Under the pieces are notes generated by a model. It ran no database searches. It saw only the letters and a list, made by a program, of their open reading frames with translations, and was not told the DNA's origin. A stretch of DNA of 64,000 bases, taken from the NCBI RefSeq assembly GCF_900099695.1, contig NZ_FNCY01000007.1, positions 1 to 64,000 of the forward strand, in the 5' to 3' direction. Positions 1-8,717 of the stretch are shown here, piece after piece (position 1 is the first letter of the stretch; every line of letters begins with the position of its first letter). The stretch comes from Propionivibrio dicarboxylicus. Lineage in GTDB: Bacteria; Pseudomonadota; Gammaproteobacteria; Burkholderiales; Rhodocyclaceae. The position numbers and the translations under genes were made by a program.

Positions 1-170
1 CCCAGGAACACCATCCAGACAAAGAGAAAACGCGAAACCTCTTCCGAAAATATGATCCCGTAGTTGAACCCGTAGCGCAGCACCACGTTCCCGAATACCA
101 GCAATACCATCAGCCCGAATATGCAGATCAGCAGCCATTCGAGCGACTTCAGCAACAGCCTTGAAAACAT
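1..170 (-). CDS. TRAP transporter small permease (DctQ family), N-terminal part
   Basis: Partial gene, cut by the left edge; 56 complete codons are visible. The start ATG (170-168) follows a GGGAGGGG ribosome site. The protein begins MFSRLLLKSLEWLLICIF, has one hydrophobic helix, then the typical DctQ stretch with EE-x-x-RF-x-F-x-W (FSEEVSRFLFVWMVFLG). DctQ is the small membrane subunit of tripartite ATP-independent periplasmic transporters, which import carboxylates and sugar acids using an ion gradient. It is the last visible gene of a minus-strand operon with three dehydrogenases, so a sugar-acid substrate is likely (inference). The large permease and binding protein should lie to the left of the window. 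Confidence 0.85.
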   Translation of the reverse strand, partial: MFSRLLLKSLEWLLICIFGLMVLLVFGNVVLRYGFNYGIIFSEEVSRFLFVWMVFL

Positions 171-207
171 CTTTATTCCCCTCCCTGTTCTTTCTGCCGG
201 TGTCGCC

Positions 208-963
208 TTAGCGGCCCATCCAGCCGCCATCGACGGTGATGATGGTGCCATTGACATAATCCGAGGCGCCCGATGCAAGATAGATCGCAGCGCCGACCAT
301 GTCTTGCGGCTTACCCCAGCGGCCCGCCGGAATACGTTCCATGATCTGGCGGCTGCGCGTCGCATCGGCCATCAATGCCGTATTCATCTCGGTATCCATG
401 TAGCCCGGGGCGATGCAGTTCACGTTGATGCCCTGGCTGGCCCATTCGTTCGAGAGCGACTTGGTGAACTGCGCGACTGCCCCCTTGCTGGCGGCATAGG
501 CCGGCACGGTCAGTCCGCCCTGGAACGAGAGCAGCGAGGCAATGTTGATGATCTTGCCCGACTTCTGCGCGAGCATCCGCTTGCCAACTTCCTGGCACAT
601 GAAAAAGACCGCGTTCATGTTGACGTCGATGACGTAGTTCCAGTCCTGGCGCGGGAACTCGGCCGCCTTGTGGCGGCTTTGCACGCCGGCGTTATTGACG
701 AGAATGTCGATCCGGCCGAAATCCGCTTCGACCTTGGCCACCAGCGCGGGAATGCCGTCGATGTCGGCGAGATCATGCACATAGAATTTGCCGCAGACAC
801 CCTGTGTGTTGATCTGGTCGATGACATCCTGGTCGGGGGTGCGGCCGACGACAGCGACATTGGCGCCAGCCTTGGCAAGACCGATCGCCATCGCCTTGCC
901 AAGCCCGCGATTTGCCCCGGTGAACAGCGCAGTTTTTCCCTGGAGATTGAAAATATCAAGCAT
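208..963 (-). CDS. kduD: SDR-family oxidoreductase, KduD-like (2-dehydro-3-deoxy-D-gluconate 5-dehydrogenase type)
   Basis: 251 aa classical short-chain dehydrogenase. Seen: cofactor motif TGANRGLG near residue 15, NNAG, catalytic Ser in NIASLLSFQGG, YAASK, and C-terminal SDYVNG and VDGGW. These segments, with IDGIPAL and RIPAGRWG, match what I remember of KduD, which interconverts 2-keto-3-deoxygluconate and 2,5-diketo-3-deoxygluconate in uronate breakdown. The start at 963 is preferred to longer readings because the family begins just before the nucleotide-binding strand and an AAAGAAGA site precedes it. It is 14 bases from the upstream Zn-dehydrogenase stop and 37 from dctQ, so one operon. 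The exact substrate is not proven; gluconate 5-dehydrogenase is an alternative. Confidence 0.75.
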   Translation of the reverse strand: MLDIFNLQGKTALFTGANRGLGKAMAIGLAKAGANVAVVGRTPDQDVIDQINTQGVCGKFYVHDLADIDGIPALVAKVEADFGRIDILVNNAGVQSRHKAAEFPRQDWNYVIDVNMNAVFFMCQEVGKRMLAQKSGKIINIASLLSFQGGLTVPAYAASKGAVAQFTKSLSNEWASQGINVNCIAPGYMDTEMNTALMADATRSRQIMERIPAGRWGKPQDMVGAAIYLASGASDYVNGTIITVDGGWMGR

Positions 964-977
964 GGACAGTCTTCTTT

Positions 978-1979
978 CTACAATTTGAAAAGCATCTTGA
1001 TGGCGTTGGCGCCCTTGAGCAGATCCTGGAAAACAGCAGGCGCCTGCTCCGGCGTCGAGACGAAAAGCATCAGTTCGAAGTCGATCGTGCCGCTGCCGAG
1101 AATGCCGGCGGCAATCTCGAAATCGCGGCGCTCGTAGACGCGAATGCCGATCATCGTCAGTTCCTTGAACTCGATCTTGAGCAGATCGACTTCCGGCGGC
1201 TTCTTGTAGGAGCCGACCACCACGGCGGTACCGCGCACCTTGATGACGTCCATCAGCGTTGCCTGAACACTCGGGTGCGCCGCGCAATCGAAGGCGAAAT
1301 CGGCGCACAGCCCCTGCGTCGCCGCCTTGACGCTGGCAACGACATCGTCATTGGCGGCGTCGATCGTGATGAAGCCGAGTTTCTTGGCGATTTCCAGGCG
1401 ATAAGGATTGGCTTCGACGACGATCACCGAGCGCGCACCGAAATACTTGAGGCAGGACGCCACGCACAGACCGATCGGACCGGCACCATAGACGACGGCC
1501 GTATCGCCGGGCTTGTAGCCCGAACGACGGACGGCATGCACCCCGACGGCGACCGGCTCGATGAAGGCGCCCAGCTTGAGCGACAGCCCGGCGGGAATCT
1601 CGACGACCTTGTCGGCCGGCACCTTGACGTATTCGGCCATGCCGCCGTCGCAATCGATACCGATCAGCTTGAGCGTGTTGCAGACATGCGGATTGCCGCT
1701 CTTGCAGGGCTCGCACTCGCCACAGGAAAGCAGCGGATAGACGGTTACCGGCGTCCCCTTGGCCAGGGTCGGATGTCCCTTCTCGATGACGCCCGAGAAC
1801 TCGTGCCCCATGATCAGCGGCGCCTTGGCGCGTGGGTGTGTTCCCTGGTAAATGAACATGTCGGAACCGCAGATACCGGCATAGGCAACCTTGATCAGGA
1901 CTTCGTCTGCAGCCAGTTCAGGGACCGCGCGGTCTTCAGCGGCGACATCCTGCGCACTCTTATACACAATACTTTTCAT
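978..1979 (-). CDS. Zinc-dependent alcohol dehydrogenase (sorbitol / L-galactonate dehydrogenase-like)
   Basis: 333 aa medium-chain dehydrogenase. Seen: catalytic zinc ligands in GICGSD, GHEFSG and FIEPVAVG; structural zinc cysteines in CGECEPCKSGNPHVC; Rossmann motif GAGPIG. The family oxidises secondary alcohols of polyols and sugar acids with NAD(P). The ATG at 1979 (MKSIVYKS) is chosen over an in-frame start six codons upstream because AGGAAG lies 9 bases before it. It sits between a hydroxyacid dehydrogenase and a KduD-like SDR, next to a TRAP permease gene, which suggests oxidation of a sugar acid such as an aldonate (inference). RspB/LgoD-type L-galactonate dehydrogenase is one possibility. 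Confidence 0.8.
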   Translation of the reverse strand: MKSIVYKSAQDVAAEDRAVPELAADEVLIKVAYAGICGSDMFIYQGTHPRAKAPLIMGHEFSGVIEKGHPTLAKGTPVTVYPLLSCGECEPCKSGNPHVCNTLKLIGIDCDGGMAEYVKVPADKVVEIPAGLSLKLGAFIEPVAVGVHAVRRSGYKPGDTAVVYGAGPIGLCVASCLKYFGARSVIVVEANPYRLEIAKKLGFITIDAANDDVVASVKAATQGLCADFAFDCAAHPSVQATLMDVIKVRGTAVVVGSYKKPPEVDLLKIEFKELTMIGIRVYERRDFEIAAGILGSGTIDFELMLFVSTPEQAPAVFQDLLKGANAIKMLFKL

Positions 1980-2054
1980 GCCAATCACTTCCTTCAAGAA
2001 CGGGATTCGAAAATCATGCGGACAGCGGACGCCGGCTTGACCGGCCGCCGCTAC

Positions 2055-3020
2055 TCAGAACTTGTTCACCTGGTACCAGGGTGCCTCGCCACGCAGCACG
2101 CGACGTACTTCTTCGGCCGCCTTGCGTTTGAGCTCCTGCGCCGATTCGCTCGAATGCCAGGCCATATGCGGCGAGCACAGGAAATTGTCATATTTGAAGA
2201 GCGGATGATCGACGCGTCCCGGCTCGCTCGCCAGCACATCGAGCGCAGCGCCGGCCAGGCGCTTCTCGGCCAGCATCTTCTCCAGAGCGACTTCATTGAC
2301 GATGTTGCCGCGCGCCGTATTGACGAGATACGCCGTCGGCTTCATCAGGCCGAGTCTCGCTTCGTCGAGCAGATTGCGCGTTTCGTCGTTGAGCGGGCAG
2401 TGCACCGAAACCACATCGGATTCGCGCAACAGCGTTTCCAGCGACACCAGTGTGACGCCCTCGGGCGCGCGCGCCGGATCGGTGATGTAGGGGTCGAAAG
2501 CCAATACGCGCATGCCGAGCGCGCGCACCTTGCGCGCCATCGCACTGCCGATTCGGCCGATGCCGATAATGCCGATCGTCTGCACCTGGTGGCGGAAGAT
2601 CGGCTGCATCAGGCGGAAATCCCACTGTCCTTGCTTGACGTAAGCATTGGCCTGGGCAATCTTGCGCGTCAGGCACAGCATCATCGCCAGTGCGTGATCG
2701 GAAACTTCCTCGGTGCCGTAGTCCGGCACATTGCTGGCAACGATCCCGAGTTCGGCAGCCGCCCTGAGATCGATGGTATCGACGCCAACGCCATAGCGGG
2801 CGATGATCTTGCAACGTTTCAGGTGCTGCATCACGCGCCGGGTCAGCGGCGCATACATGATGATCAGCCCCTCGGCGTCGGCGCACTGGGCGATCACCTC
2901 GTCCTCGCTCCGACAGTTCAGCCAAGGCAACTCACGACAGACATCGGCCAGCACCCGTTTTTCGATGTCGATATCGGGATGATCGCAATCGGCCACCAGC
3001 ACTACATGGTCGTTATTCAC
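2055..3020 (-). CDS. D-isomer-specific 2-hydroxyacid dehydrogenase (CtBP/SerA-like)
   Basis: 321 aa, the usual length for the family. The start codon is GTG (3020), preceded by GAGAGGAC. Seen: N-terminal catalytic-domain segment RYGVGVDTIDL, nucleotide-binding GIGRIGSAMA near residue 150, catalytic Arg in NTARGNIVN, Glu in SEPGRVDHP and His in SPHMAWHS. Known: these NAD(P)-dependent enzymes interconvert 2-keto acids and D-2-hydroxyacids. As first gene of the operon it probably reduces or oxidises a keto/hydroxy-acid intermediate of the pathway served by the TRAP transporter. The substrate cannot be read from sequence. Confidence 0.85.
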   Translation of the reverse strand: MNNDHVVLVADCDHPDIDIEKRVLADVCRELPWLNCRSEDEVIAQCADAEGLIIMYAPLTRRVMQHLKRCKIIARYGVGVDTIDLRAAAELGIVASNVPDYGTEEVSDHALAMMLCLTRKIAQANAYVKQGQWDFRLMQPIFRHQVQTIGIIGIGRIGSAMARKVRALGMRVLAFDPYITDPARAPEGVTLVSLETLLRESDVVSVHCPLNDETRNLLDEARLGLMKPTAYLVNTARGNIVNEVALEKMLAEKRLAGAALDVLASEPGRVDHPLFKYDNFLCSPHMAWHSSESAQELKRKAAEEVRRVLRGEAPWYQVNKF

Positions 3021-3345
3021 AGAAAAGTCCTCTCAACGCAGATTAGATCGACGCCAGCCGGCCTGTTGCCCCGACAATTGGTCAGATATGTAGAAACACC
3101 ATTCTCGAATATTACCACCAAAACAAAAAAACGGAACATCGTTTCGTATTTAAGCATTCATTGTGGCAGGCGTCGCGCACGACACCTCCGGAGGAAACGA
3201 GCGCCAGGGGGAGATGTGGCGTTCTCCGCGCCGATCCGTCCGACATCGTCATAAGTCCGTTGCCGACTTAGAACCAATTGGCGTAACGTATTGCCTGAGC
3301 CCAAAGGACACCAAGCAACCCTTTCGCAAAGCCCCCGAAAAACGA
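3021..3345. other. Divergent intergenic region
   Basis: 325 bases between the 2-hydroxyacid dehydrogenase operon (minus) and the HD-GYP gene (plus). It must carry promoters for both. It is AT-rich around 3090-3160, where the inverted repeat listed separately lies. The reading frame of the HD-GYP gene is open upstream to 3163, but that stretch looks non-conserved and is not part of a receiver domain. Confidence 0.6.
3132..3146. promoter_or_regulatory. Imperfect inverted repeat, IclR/KdgR-like operator candidate
   Basis: CGGAAC-ATC-GTTTCG: two 6-base arms, five of six positions complementary, 3-base spacer. This resembles the GAAAC/GTTTC core bound by IclR-family regulators such as KdgR, which control uronate and ketodeoxygluconate genes. 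It lies 112 bases upstream of the dehydrogenase operon start. The link is inference only; no regulator gene is in the window. Confidence 0.35.
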
Positions 3346-4692
3346 ATGGACACCGTAATTTCTCCGACGCCCGCCCCTGCCGCCGATCCGATCCCGACCA
3401 CCGTGCTGTTGGTGGACGACGAGCCGAACATTCTCTCCTCGTTGCGGCGCCTGTTGCGCCCGACCGGATACCGGACGATCACCGCGGAAAGCGGACGCGC
3501 CGGGCTGGAGATTCTCGAGAAGGAGCACGTCGACCTCGTCATCTCCGACATGCGAATGCCGGAAATGGACGGCGCCCGCTTCCTCGAAGAAGTGCGCAAC
3601 CGCTGGCCCGGCATCGTTCGCATCCTGCTCACCGGCTACGCCGACATCAGCTCGACCATCGCTGCCATCAACCGGGGCGAGATCTACCGCTATATCTCGA
3701 AGCCCTGGAACGACCACGACTTGCTGCTCGTCATCCGCGAAGCGCTGGAAAACAGCCGTCTGCGCGGTGAAAACGAGCGTCTGCTGGCCCTCACGCAGGC
3801 ACAGAACGAGGCGCTCAAGGATCTCAATGCCGGCCTGGAAGACAAGGTCAAGCAGCGCACGGCCGAGATCGAGCAGATCAACAGCTTCCTCAATCTCGCG
3901 AACGACAAGCTCAAACAGAACTTCCTCATCTCGATCAAGATCTTCTCGGGCCTCATCGAACTGCGCGGCAACAACGTCGGCGGCCACTCGCGCCGCGTCG
4001 CCGATCTGGCAAGACGGCTCTCGGCCAAGCTGGGCATGACTTCGCGCGAGCAGCACGACATCTTCTACGCTGCCCTGCTCCATGACATCGGAAAGATTGG
4101 CTTTCCCGACACGCTGATCGCCAAACCCGTATCGAAGATGAGCAGCGACGAACTGGTCCTCTACCGCAAGCACCCGGGCATCGGCGCATCGGCCCTGACG
4201 GCGCTGGAGGAACTGGCCGACGTGGCGCGTTACGTGCGCACCCACCACGAACGCTTCGACGGACTAGGCTTCCCCGACGGCCTCGAAGGCAATGCCATTC
4301 CCCGCGGCGGACGCTTGTTGGCGGTCATCAACGAATACGACTCGCTGCAGGGCGGCATGATGTCCGAAAAGCGGATGAGCGCGGACGAAGCCAGAAAATA
4401 CATCGAGCAGTCGCGCGGCAAACGTTTCGACCCCGAAATTGTCGATGCTTTCTCGGCGCTGCTCGACACCATCGCCGAAGAATCGATCCGCGACAAGGCC
4501 GTCTACTACACTGACCTGTGCAGCGGCATGGTGCTCTCGCGCGACATCTTCAGCAAGGAAGGGCTGCTCCTGCTCGCCGCCGACTTCGTCCTCGACGCCC
4601 GCGTCATCCGCCAGATCCAGGAATATGCGAAGCGGGAAAAGCTGCAGATCACGGTGCATGTGCACCTCGATCCGCCGGGACCGAAATCATGA
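3346..4692 (+). CDS. Response regulator with HD-GYP domain (RpfG-like c-di-GMP phosphodiesterase)
   Basis: 448 aa. Receiver domain about residues 18-135 with acidic pair D24/D25, phosphoacceptor D68 (LVISDMRMPEMDG) and K119. A charged helical linker (about 140-190) leads to an HD-GYP domain about 200-390 with HD at 246-247 (LLHDIGK), HH at 300-301 and DGLGFPDGL in place of the usual DGxGYP. HD-GYP proteins hydrolyse c-di-GMP when their receiver is phosphorylated. The Tyr-to-Phe change in the signature is conservative and the metal ligands are present, so activity is expected. The start at 3346 is chosen because it gives a normal N-terminus just before the receiver. It overlaps the next gene by ATGA. 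Confidence 0.88.
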   Translation: MDTVISPTPAPAADPIPTTVLLVDDEPNILSSLRRLLRPTGYRTITAESGRAGLEILEKEHVDLVISDMRMPEMDGARFLEEVRNRWPGIVRILLTGYADISSTIAAINRGEIYRYISKPWNDHDLLLVIREALENSRLRGENERLLALTQAQNEALKDLNAGLEDKVKQRTAEIEQINSFLNLANDKLKQNFLISIKIFSGLIELRGNNVGGHSRRVADLARRLSAKLGMTSREQHDIFYAALLHDIGKIGFPDTLIAKPVSKMSSDELVLYRKHPGIGASALTALEELADVARYVRTHHERFDGLGFPDGLEGNAIPRGGRLLAVINEYDSLQGGMMSEKRMSADEARKYIEQSRGKRFDPEIVDAFSALLDTIAEESIRDKAVYYTDLCSGMVLSRDIFSKEGLLLLAADFVLDARVIRQIQEYAKREKLQITVHVHLDPPGPKS

Positions 4693-5264
4693 AACGGGGA
4701 TTGCTGCTTGACGACGAACCCTTCGTCCTCAAGGCACTGCAGCGGGTGCTGACGCCCGCCGCCGCGCACGGCCAGCTGCCGCAGCTGCAACTCGACCTGT
4801 TTGCCGGCCCGGCCGAAGCCCTCGACAAGGCCCGCCACACGGCCTATGACTTCGTAATTGCCGATTACCGCATGCCGATCATGAGCGGCGTCGAATTCCT
4901 CCGGCAATTGCGCGCCATTCAAGCCGATACCGTGCGGATCATCCTCTCCGGGCAAGCCGACCTGGAGGGCATCATCGGCGCGATCAATATCGGCGGAATC
5001 CACCGATTCATCGCCAAACCCTGGGACAACGACGCGCTGATCGCCGTCCTGGCCGAAGAGTTGGCGAATCGCGAGACGCGCCTTGAAAACGGGCGCATGG
5101 CCGACGCCGTGCGCGTCGAACGCGGCAGTCTCACGGCGGAAGAACTCGAACGACGCCGGCTCGAAGCGCTCGAACCCGGCATCACCCAGGTCAATTGGGG
5201 TCCCGACGGCGCCGTATTGCTCGATGAGTCACTGCTTGACGCGCCGGAAGCGCGCCACAAGTAA
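4689..5264 (+). CDS. Response regulator, receiver domain with short C-terminal tail
   Basis: 191 aa. Receiver domain residues 1-120: D8/D9, phosphoacceptor D59 (FVIADYRMPIMSG), K110. The remaining 70 residues contain no output domain I recognise; the tail is charged and ends with a predicted loop. The ATG overlaps the HD-GYP stop (ATGA at 4689-4692), implying coupled translation and a shared signalling task. It may act as a phosphate sink or as an adaptor between the neighbouring kinase and HD-GYP protein (inference). Confidence 0.82.
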   Translation: MKRGLLLDDEPFVLKALQRVLTPAAAHGQLPQLQLDLFAGPAEALDKARHTAYDFVIADYRMPIMSGVEFLRQLRAIQADTVRIILSGQADLEGIIGAINIGGIHRFIAKPWDNDALIAVLAEELANRETRLENGRMADAVRVERGSLTAEELERRRLEALEPGITQVNWGPDGAVLLDESLLDAPEARHK

Positions 5265-5306
5265 TCCTCATTTCTGCGGCCGCCACTTGCCCTCGACACC
5301 ACGACG

Positions 5307-6623
5307 ATGACCACGGAAACCCCTCCCCCCTCGGACAGCCGCATTGATGCGCGGGTACTGTTTGTCGAGGACGACGCGCTCCAGCTGATGGCCCTGCGCC
5401 GATTGGGCGAGAAGATCGTCAGTGCCGTCCGCGGCGCGCCGGATGGACAACAGGGGCTCCAAGTCTGGCGGGATTGGCAACCGGACGTCATCGTCACCGA
5501 CATCCACATGCCGCACATGAACGGGCTCGAACTCTCCGCCGCGATAAAGCGCGAGAACCCCGACGCGCAAATCGTCGTCCTGACCGCCGACCTCACCGAC
5601 GACAGCCTGATCGAGGCGCTGCATGCCGGCGTTGACCGCTACATCACCAAGCCGGTCGACATGCGCTTGCTCGCCGATGCCATCCGCAAATGCCTGCGCG
5701 ACCGTGATCACCTGAAAGAACTCCGGCTCAACCGCGAGATTACCCTGCTCAACACGGCGCTGCAGAAGGAAAAAGCCGAGCATCTGGCCCTCATCCGCCG
5801 ACTCGAGGAAGCGCACAACCAATTGCTTCAATCGGAGAAAATGGCCTCGATCGGCCAACTGGCCGCCGGCGTCGCACACGAGATCAACAATCCGCTAGGC
5901 TTCGTCACCGCGAATTTCAGCGTGCTCCAGCAATACATCGCCCGTCTCTCGCGTCTGCTTGCCACTTACGCCGGCTTCGAGAACGACTTGTCCGCGCAGG
6001 AACGCGAAACGCTCGCGCACGTCAAGGCGGAGATCGATTTCGAATTTCTCAACGAAGACATCAGCGACATGTTTGAGGAATCCTCGTCGGGACTCCGTCG
6101 GGTCAAGCAGATCGTGCAAAGCCTCACCGATTTCGCCGAAGGCGGCGGCACGGATTTCGAGCCCTGCGACCTTCACGAGTGTCTGGAAACGACGCTCAGC
6201 GTCATGACGCACGAATTGAAGGGGAAAACACAGATCCTGCGGGAATACGGCGATCTACCGATGGTCGAGTGCATTCCGTCCGAAATCCGGCAAGTCTTCA
6301 TGAGCCTGCTCGTCAATGCCGCCCAGGCCATCACCGGAGAAGGACGCATCGTCATACGCACCTGTCGGCAAGACGACTTTGCCTGCATTGAAGTCGCCGA
6401 CAACGGCCATGGCATCCCCCCCGACATCCTGCACCGCATTTTCGACCCTTTCTTCACCACCAAACCGGTCGGTGAAGGAACGGGGCTGGGATTGTCGATT
6501 GCGCATGGCATCATCCGCAAGCATGCGGGACGCATCGACGTGGAGAGCGCTCCCGGCCAGGGCACGACTTTCCGGGTCCTGATCCCCTTTCACCGCCCGG
6601 AAGCGGCCACCACGACGGCGTAA
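5307..6623 (+). CDS. Soluble hybrid: N-terminal receiver plus histidine kinase
   Basis: 438 aa with no membrane segment. Receiver about residues 15-130 (phosphoacceptor D65), coiled coil about 135-175, dimerisation/phosphotransfer domain with H191 in HEINNPLGF, then a HATPase domain with DNGHGIP and GTGLGLSIAHGI. The architecture is that of cytoplasmic kinases driven by another kinase through their own receiver. It follows the HD-GYP and stand-alone REC genes on the same strand with a 42-base gap and probably belongs to their operon. It converges with the next gene, leaving 13 bases between stops. Confidence 0.88.
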   Translation: MTTETPPPSDSRIDARVLFVEDDALQLMALRRLGEKIVSAVRGAPDGQQGLQVWRDWQPDVIVTDIHMPHMNGLELSAAIKRENPDAQIVVLTADLTDDSLIEALHAGVDRYITKPVDMRLLADAIRKCLRDRDHLKELRLNREITLLNTALQKEKAEHLALIRRLEEAHNQLLQSEKMASIGQLAAGVAHEINNPLGFVTANFSVLQQYIARLSRLLATYAGFENDLSAQERETLAHVKAEIDFEFLNEDISDMFEESSSGLRRVKQIVQSLTDFAEGGGTDFEPCDLHECLETTLSVMTHELKGKTQILREYGDLPMVECIPSEIRQVFMSLLVNAAQAITGEGRIVIRTCRQDDFACIEVADNGHGIPPDILHRIFDPFFTTKPVGEGTGLGLSIAHGIIRKHAGRIDVESAPGQGTTFRVLIPFHRPEAATTTA

Positions 6624-6636
6624 TATCCGGCCGAGG

Positions 6637-7959
6637 TCAGCGGCGCCGGATCGGCAAGCTGATATGGAATATCGTCCCTTTGCCCGGTTCGCTGCAGACG
6701 GCGATCATGCCGTTATGCGTCTTGACGATACCATAGGACAGGGACAATCCGAGCCCGGTCCCCTCGCCGACGGGCTTGGTGGTGAAGAAGGGATCGAAGA
6801 CGCGGCTCTGGTGTTCCGGCGAAATGCCCCGTCCGTTATCGGCGATCTCGATCCAAACGGAATCGCCTGAAACCCCGGTGCGGATGTCGATCTCGCCGCG
6901 CACCTCTTCCGGAATGGCCTGCGCCGCATTGACCAGCAGATTCAGGAAGACCTGGCCCAACTGCGAGGGCAGACACTCGACCGGCGGCAGGTCGCCGTAA
7001 CTCTTGCGCACGGCCGCCCGGTACTTGATCTCGTTGTTGGCGATATTCAGCGCGGAATCGATGCACTCGTGAAGATCGGCCGTCTCCCACGCCGGATTGA
7101 GATCGACGTGAGCGAAACGTTTCAGATCCTGGACGATCTTGCGTACGCGGGACAAACCGTCGAGCGACTCCTCGATCAGCATCGGACCGTCCTGGCGCAC
7201 ATAGTCGATATCGATGGCCTGGCGCTTCTGCCGCAGTTGCTCCATGAGAGGCGAATCCTTGCCGCACTCGGCCGCCAAGCCTTCATAAACCGCCAGCAAG
7301 GACAAGAGACCGTCGAGATAATTCTTGAGCGTGCCCAGATTGGCATTGACGAAGCCGATCGGATTATTGATCTCATGCGCCACACCGGCGGCAAGCAGAC
7401 CGATGGCCGACATTTTCTCCGACTGCAGGAGTTGCGACTCCATCTGGCTCAGGCGATGACTGGCCGATTCGAGCTTGCCGGCGCTGTCGGCGACGCGCGA
7501 TTCGAGCAAGCTGCTGTAGCGTTCGAGCGCGTTCTGGTAGCGCTTGAGCTTGAGCAGATTGCGGACGCGCATGACCAGTTCGGCCTTGGCCACCGGCTTG
7601 GTCAGGAATTCCTCGACGCCGTTGGACAGCGCAGCCAGACGCGACTCCGCATCCCCCAAGGCCGTCAGCATGATGATCGGAATATTCGCGGTACGCGCCT
7701 CCGCCTTGAGGATTTCGGCGACATCGAAGCCGCTGATTCCCGGCATCATGACGTCGAGCACGACCAAATCGGGAAGGCGGTGGTCGATCTCGTTGAGCGC
7801 TTCCTCACCGGACGAAACCGAAACGATCTCGTAGCCCTCATGGCGCAATTGGGCGGCGATGACATTGCGATTATGCGCCTCGTCGTCGACGACAAGAATG
7901 ACGGCGGTATCGCCCTCGTATTTCAGATCAGCGCCCTGCACGAGACTGGAAGCATCCAT
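6637..7959 (-). CDS. Soluble hybrid: N-terminal receiver plus histidine kinase
   Basis: 440 aa, same architecture as the convergent gene 5307-6623: receiver about residues 18-135 with D69 (LVVLDVMMPGISG), coiled coil about 140-185, H196 in HEINNPIGF, HATPase domain with DNGRGIS and GTGLGLSLSYGI. No transmembrane segment. The two kinases are clearly paralogous (shared LLQSEKM...AIG/SIG and LAAGVAHEINNP stretches). It lies 30 bases downstream of the HTH-REC gene and is probably cotranscribed with it. Confidence 0.88.
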   Translation of the reverse strand: MDASSLVQGADLKYEGDTAVILVVDDEAHNRNVIAAQLRHEGYEIVSVSSGEEALNEIDHRLPDLVVLDVMMPGISGFDVAEILKAEARTANIPIIMLTALGDAESRLAALSNGVEEFLTKPVAKAELVMRVRNLLKLKRYQNALERYSSLLESRVADSAGKLESASHRLSQMESQLLQSEKMSAIGLLAAGVAHEINNPIGFVNANLGTLKNYLDGLLSLLAVYEGLAAECGKDSPLMEQLRQKRQAIDIDYVRQDGPMLIEESLDGLSRVRKIVQDLKRFAHVDLNPAWETADLHECIDSALNIANNEIKYRAAVRKSYGDLPPVECLPSQLGQVFLNLLVNAAQAIPEEVRGEIDIRTGVSGDSVWIEIADNGRGISPEHQSRVFDPFFTTKPVGEGTGLGLSLSYGIVKTHNGMIAVCSEPGKGTIFHISLPIRRR

Positions 7960-7989
7960 GATTATGGTCTACACCGGGACAAGCACCGT

Positions 7990-8580
7990 TCAGCCCGGCG
8001 GCACACGCCGCACATGCCATCCATCGTAATAGGCTCTGACCAGAGAAACAAGCAGCGATGCTTGAATCGGCTTGTGAAACACGACGACGCCTTCGGGAAC
8101 ACCACCATTACGAACAATTTCTTCGTCATCCAGACCGGTGACCGCGATGATCTGCAGAGGACGATTCTGCGTACTGGAAACAAGCGTGTTAAGCATGTGG
8201 AAGCCATCCAGACCCGGCATGATCAGGTCGGTAATCAACACCTGCGGCGGACGCTCGCCGAACTTGATCAGGCCTTCGACGCCATTGCCCGCCACCCGCA
8301 GTTCGATTTTCGGCGAAATGCCTTTGAGCTTTGACACCAGCATTTGCCGCAGCACCTCGTCATCCTCGACGATCAGGACGCCAAAGGATTCCGCTGGCGC
8401 GCCGCAGGCTTCTTCCCGCGCGCGCAATTGCTCATCGACCGAGGAACGTAATATGCGGCGGTGCCCCCCGGGCGTTTTCCATGCACGCAAGCGACCCTGT
8501 TCAACCCAGAGTTGCACGGTACGCACACATATTCCCAAGGCATCGGCGGCCTCGCTGGTGGTACAGGAATGATCATTCAT
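7990..8580 (-). CDS. DNA-binding protein with N-terminal excisionase/MerR-like helix-turn-helix and C-terminal receiver
   Basis: 196 aa. Residues 5-45 form a winged HTH of the excisionase/MerR type: TTSEAADALGICVRTVQLW followed by the wing GGHRRI. Residues 65-190 are a receiver with D73/D74, phosphoacceptor D118 (VLITDLIMPGLDG) and the conserved Lys in VVFHKPI. Most response regulators have the DNA-binding domain after the receiver; here it comes first. It probably represses or activates genes of this island in response to the kinase next door (inference). Upstream lies an AT-rich divergent spacer shared with the binding-protein gene. Confidence 0.85.
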   Translation of the reverse strand: MNDHSCTTSEAADALGICVRTVQLWVEQGRLRAWKTPGGHRRILRSSVDEQLRAREEACGAPAESFGVLIVEDDEVLRQMLVSKLKGISPKIELRVAGNGVEGLIKFGERPPQVLITDLIMPGLDGFHMLNTLVSSTQNRPLQIIAVTGLDDEEIVRNGGVPEGVVVFHKPIQASLLVSLVRAYYDGWHVRRVPPG

Positions 8581-8717
8581 GGCATCTTGATTTCGTTTGC
8601 AATTTTTGACGCATCAATTATGATATTTATCAAATATACTCTTTAAATCATTTTTTTCAACTCTCTCTCACCCGACGACGGCCCGATTCGACGCCGCCCG
8701 CACTCGAAGGAGCGCCC
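8581..8717. promoter_or_regulatory. AT-rich divergent promoter region
   Basis: 137 bases between the HTH-REC gene (minus) and the binding lipoprotein gene (plus). The core 8600-8660 is strongly AT-rich in an otherwise GC-rich setting and contains TATACT (8634-8639) in the plus direction, but no well-spaced -35 partner. The HTH-REC protein is a natural candidate to bind here (inference). Confidence 0.4.

Noticed and set aside
1275-3254. 659-codon open frame on the plus strand
   Set aside because: Exactly antisense to two well-supported dehydrogenase genes; composition (Arg/His-rich) is typical of a shadow frame in GC-rich DNA.
6625-6651. Hairpin ATCCGGC / GCCGGAT between convergent kinase genes
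   Set aside because: No T-run follows on either side and it overlaps the end of a coding region, so I do not call it a terminator.
7069-8334. 421-codon open frame on the plus strand
   Set aside because: Antisense to the REC-kinase and HTH-REC genes; shadow.
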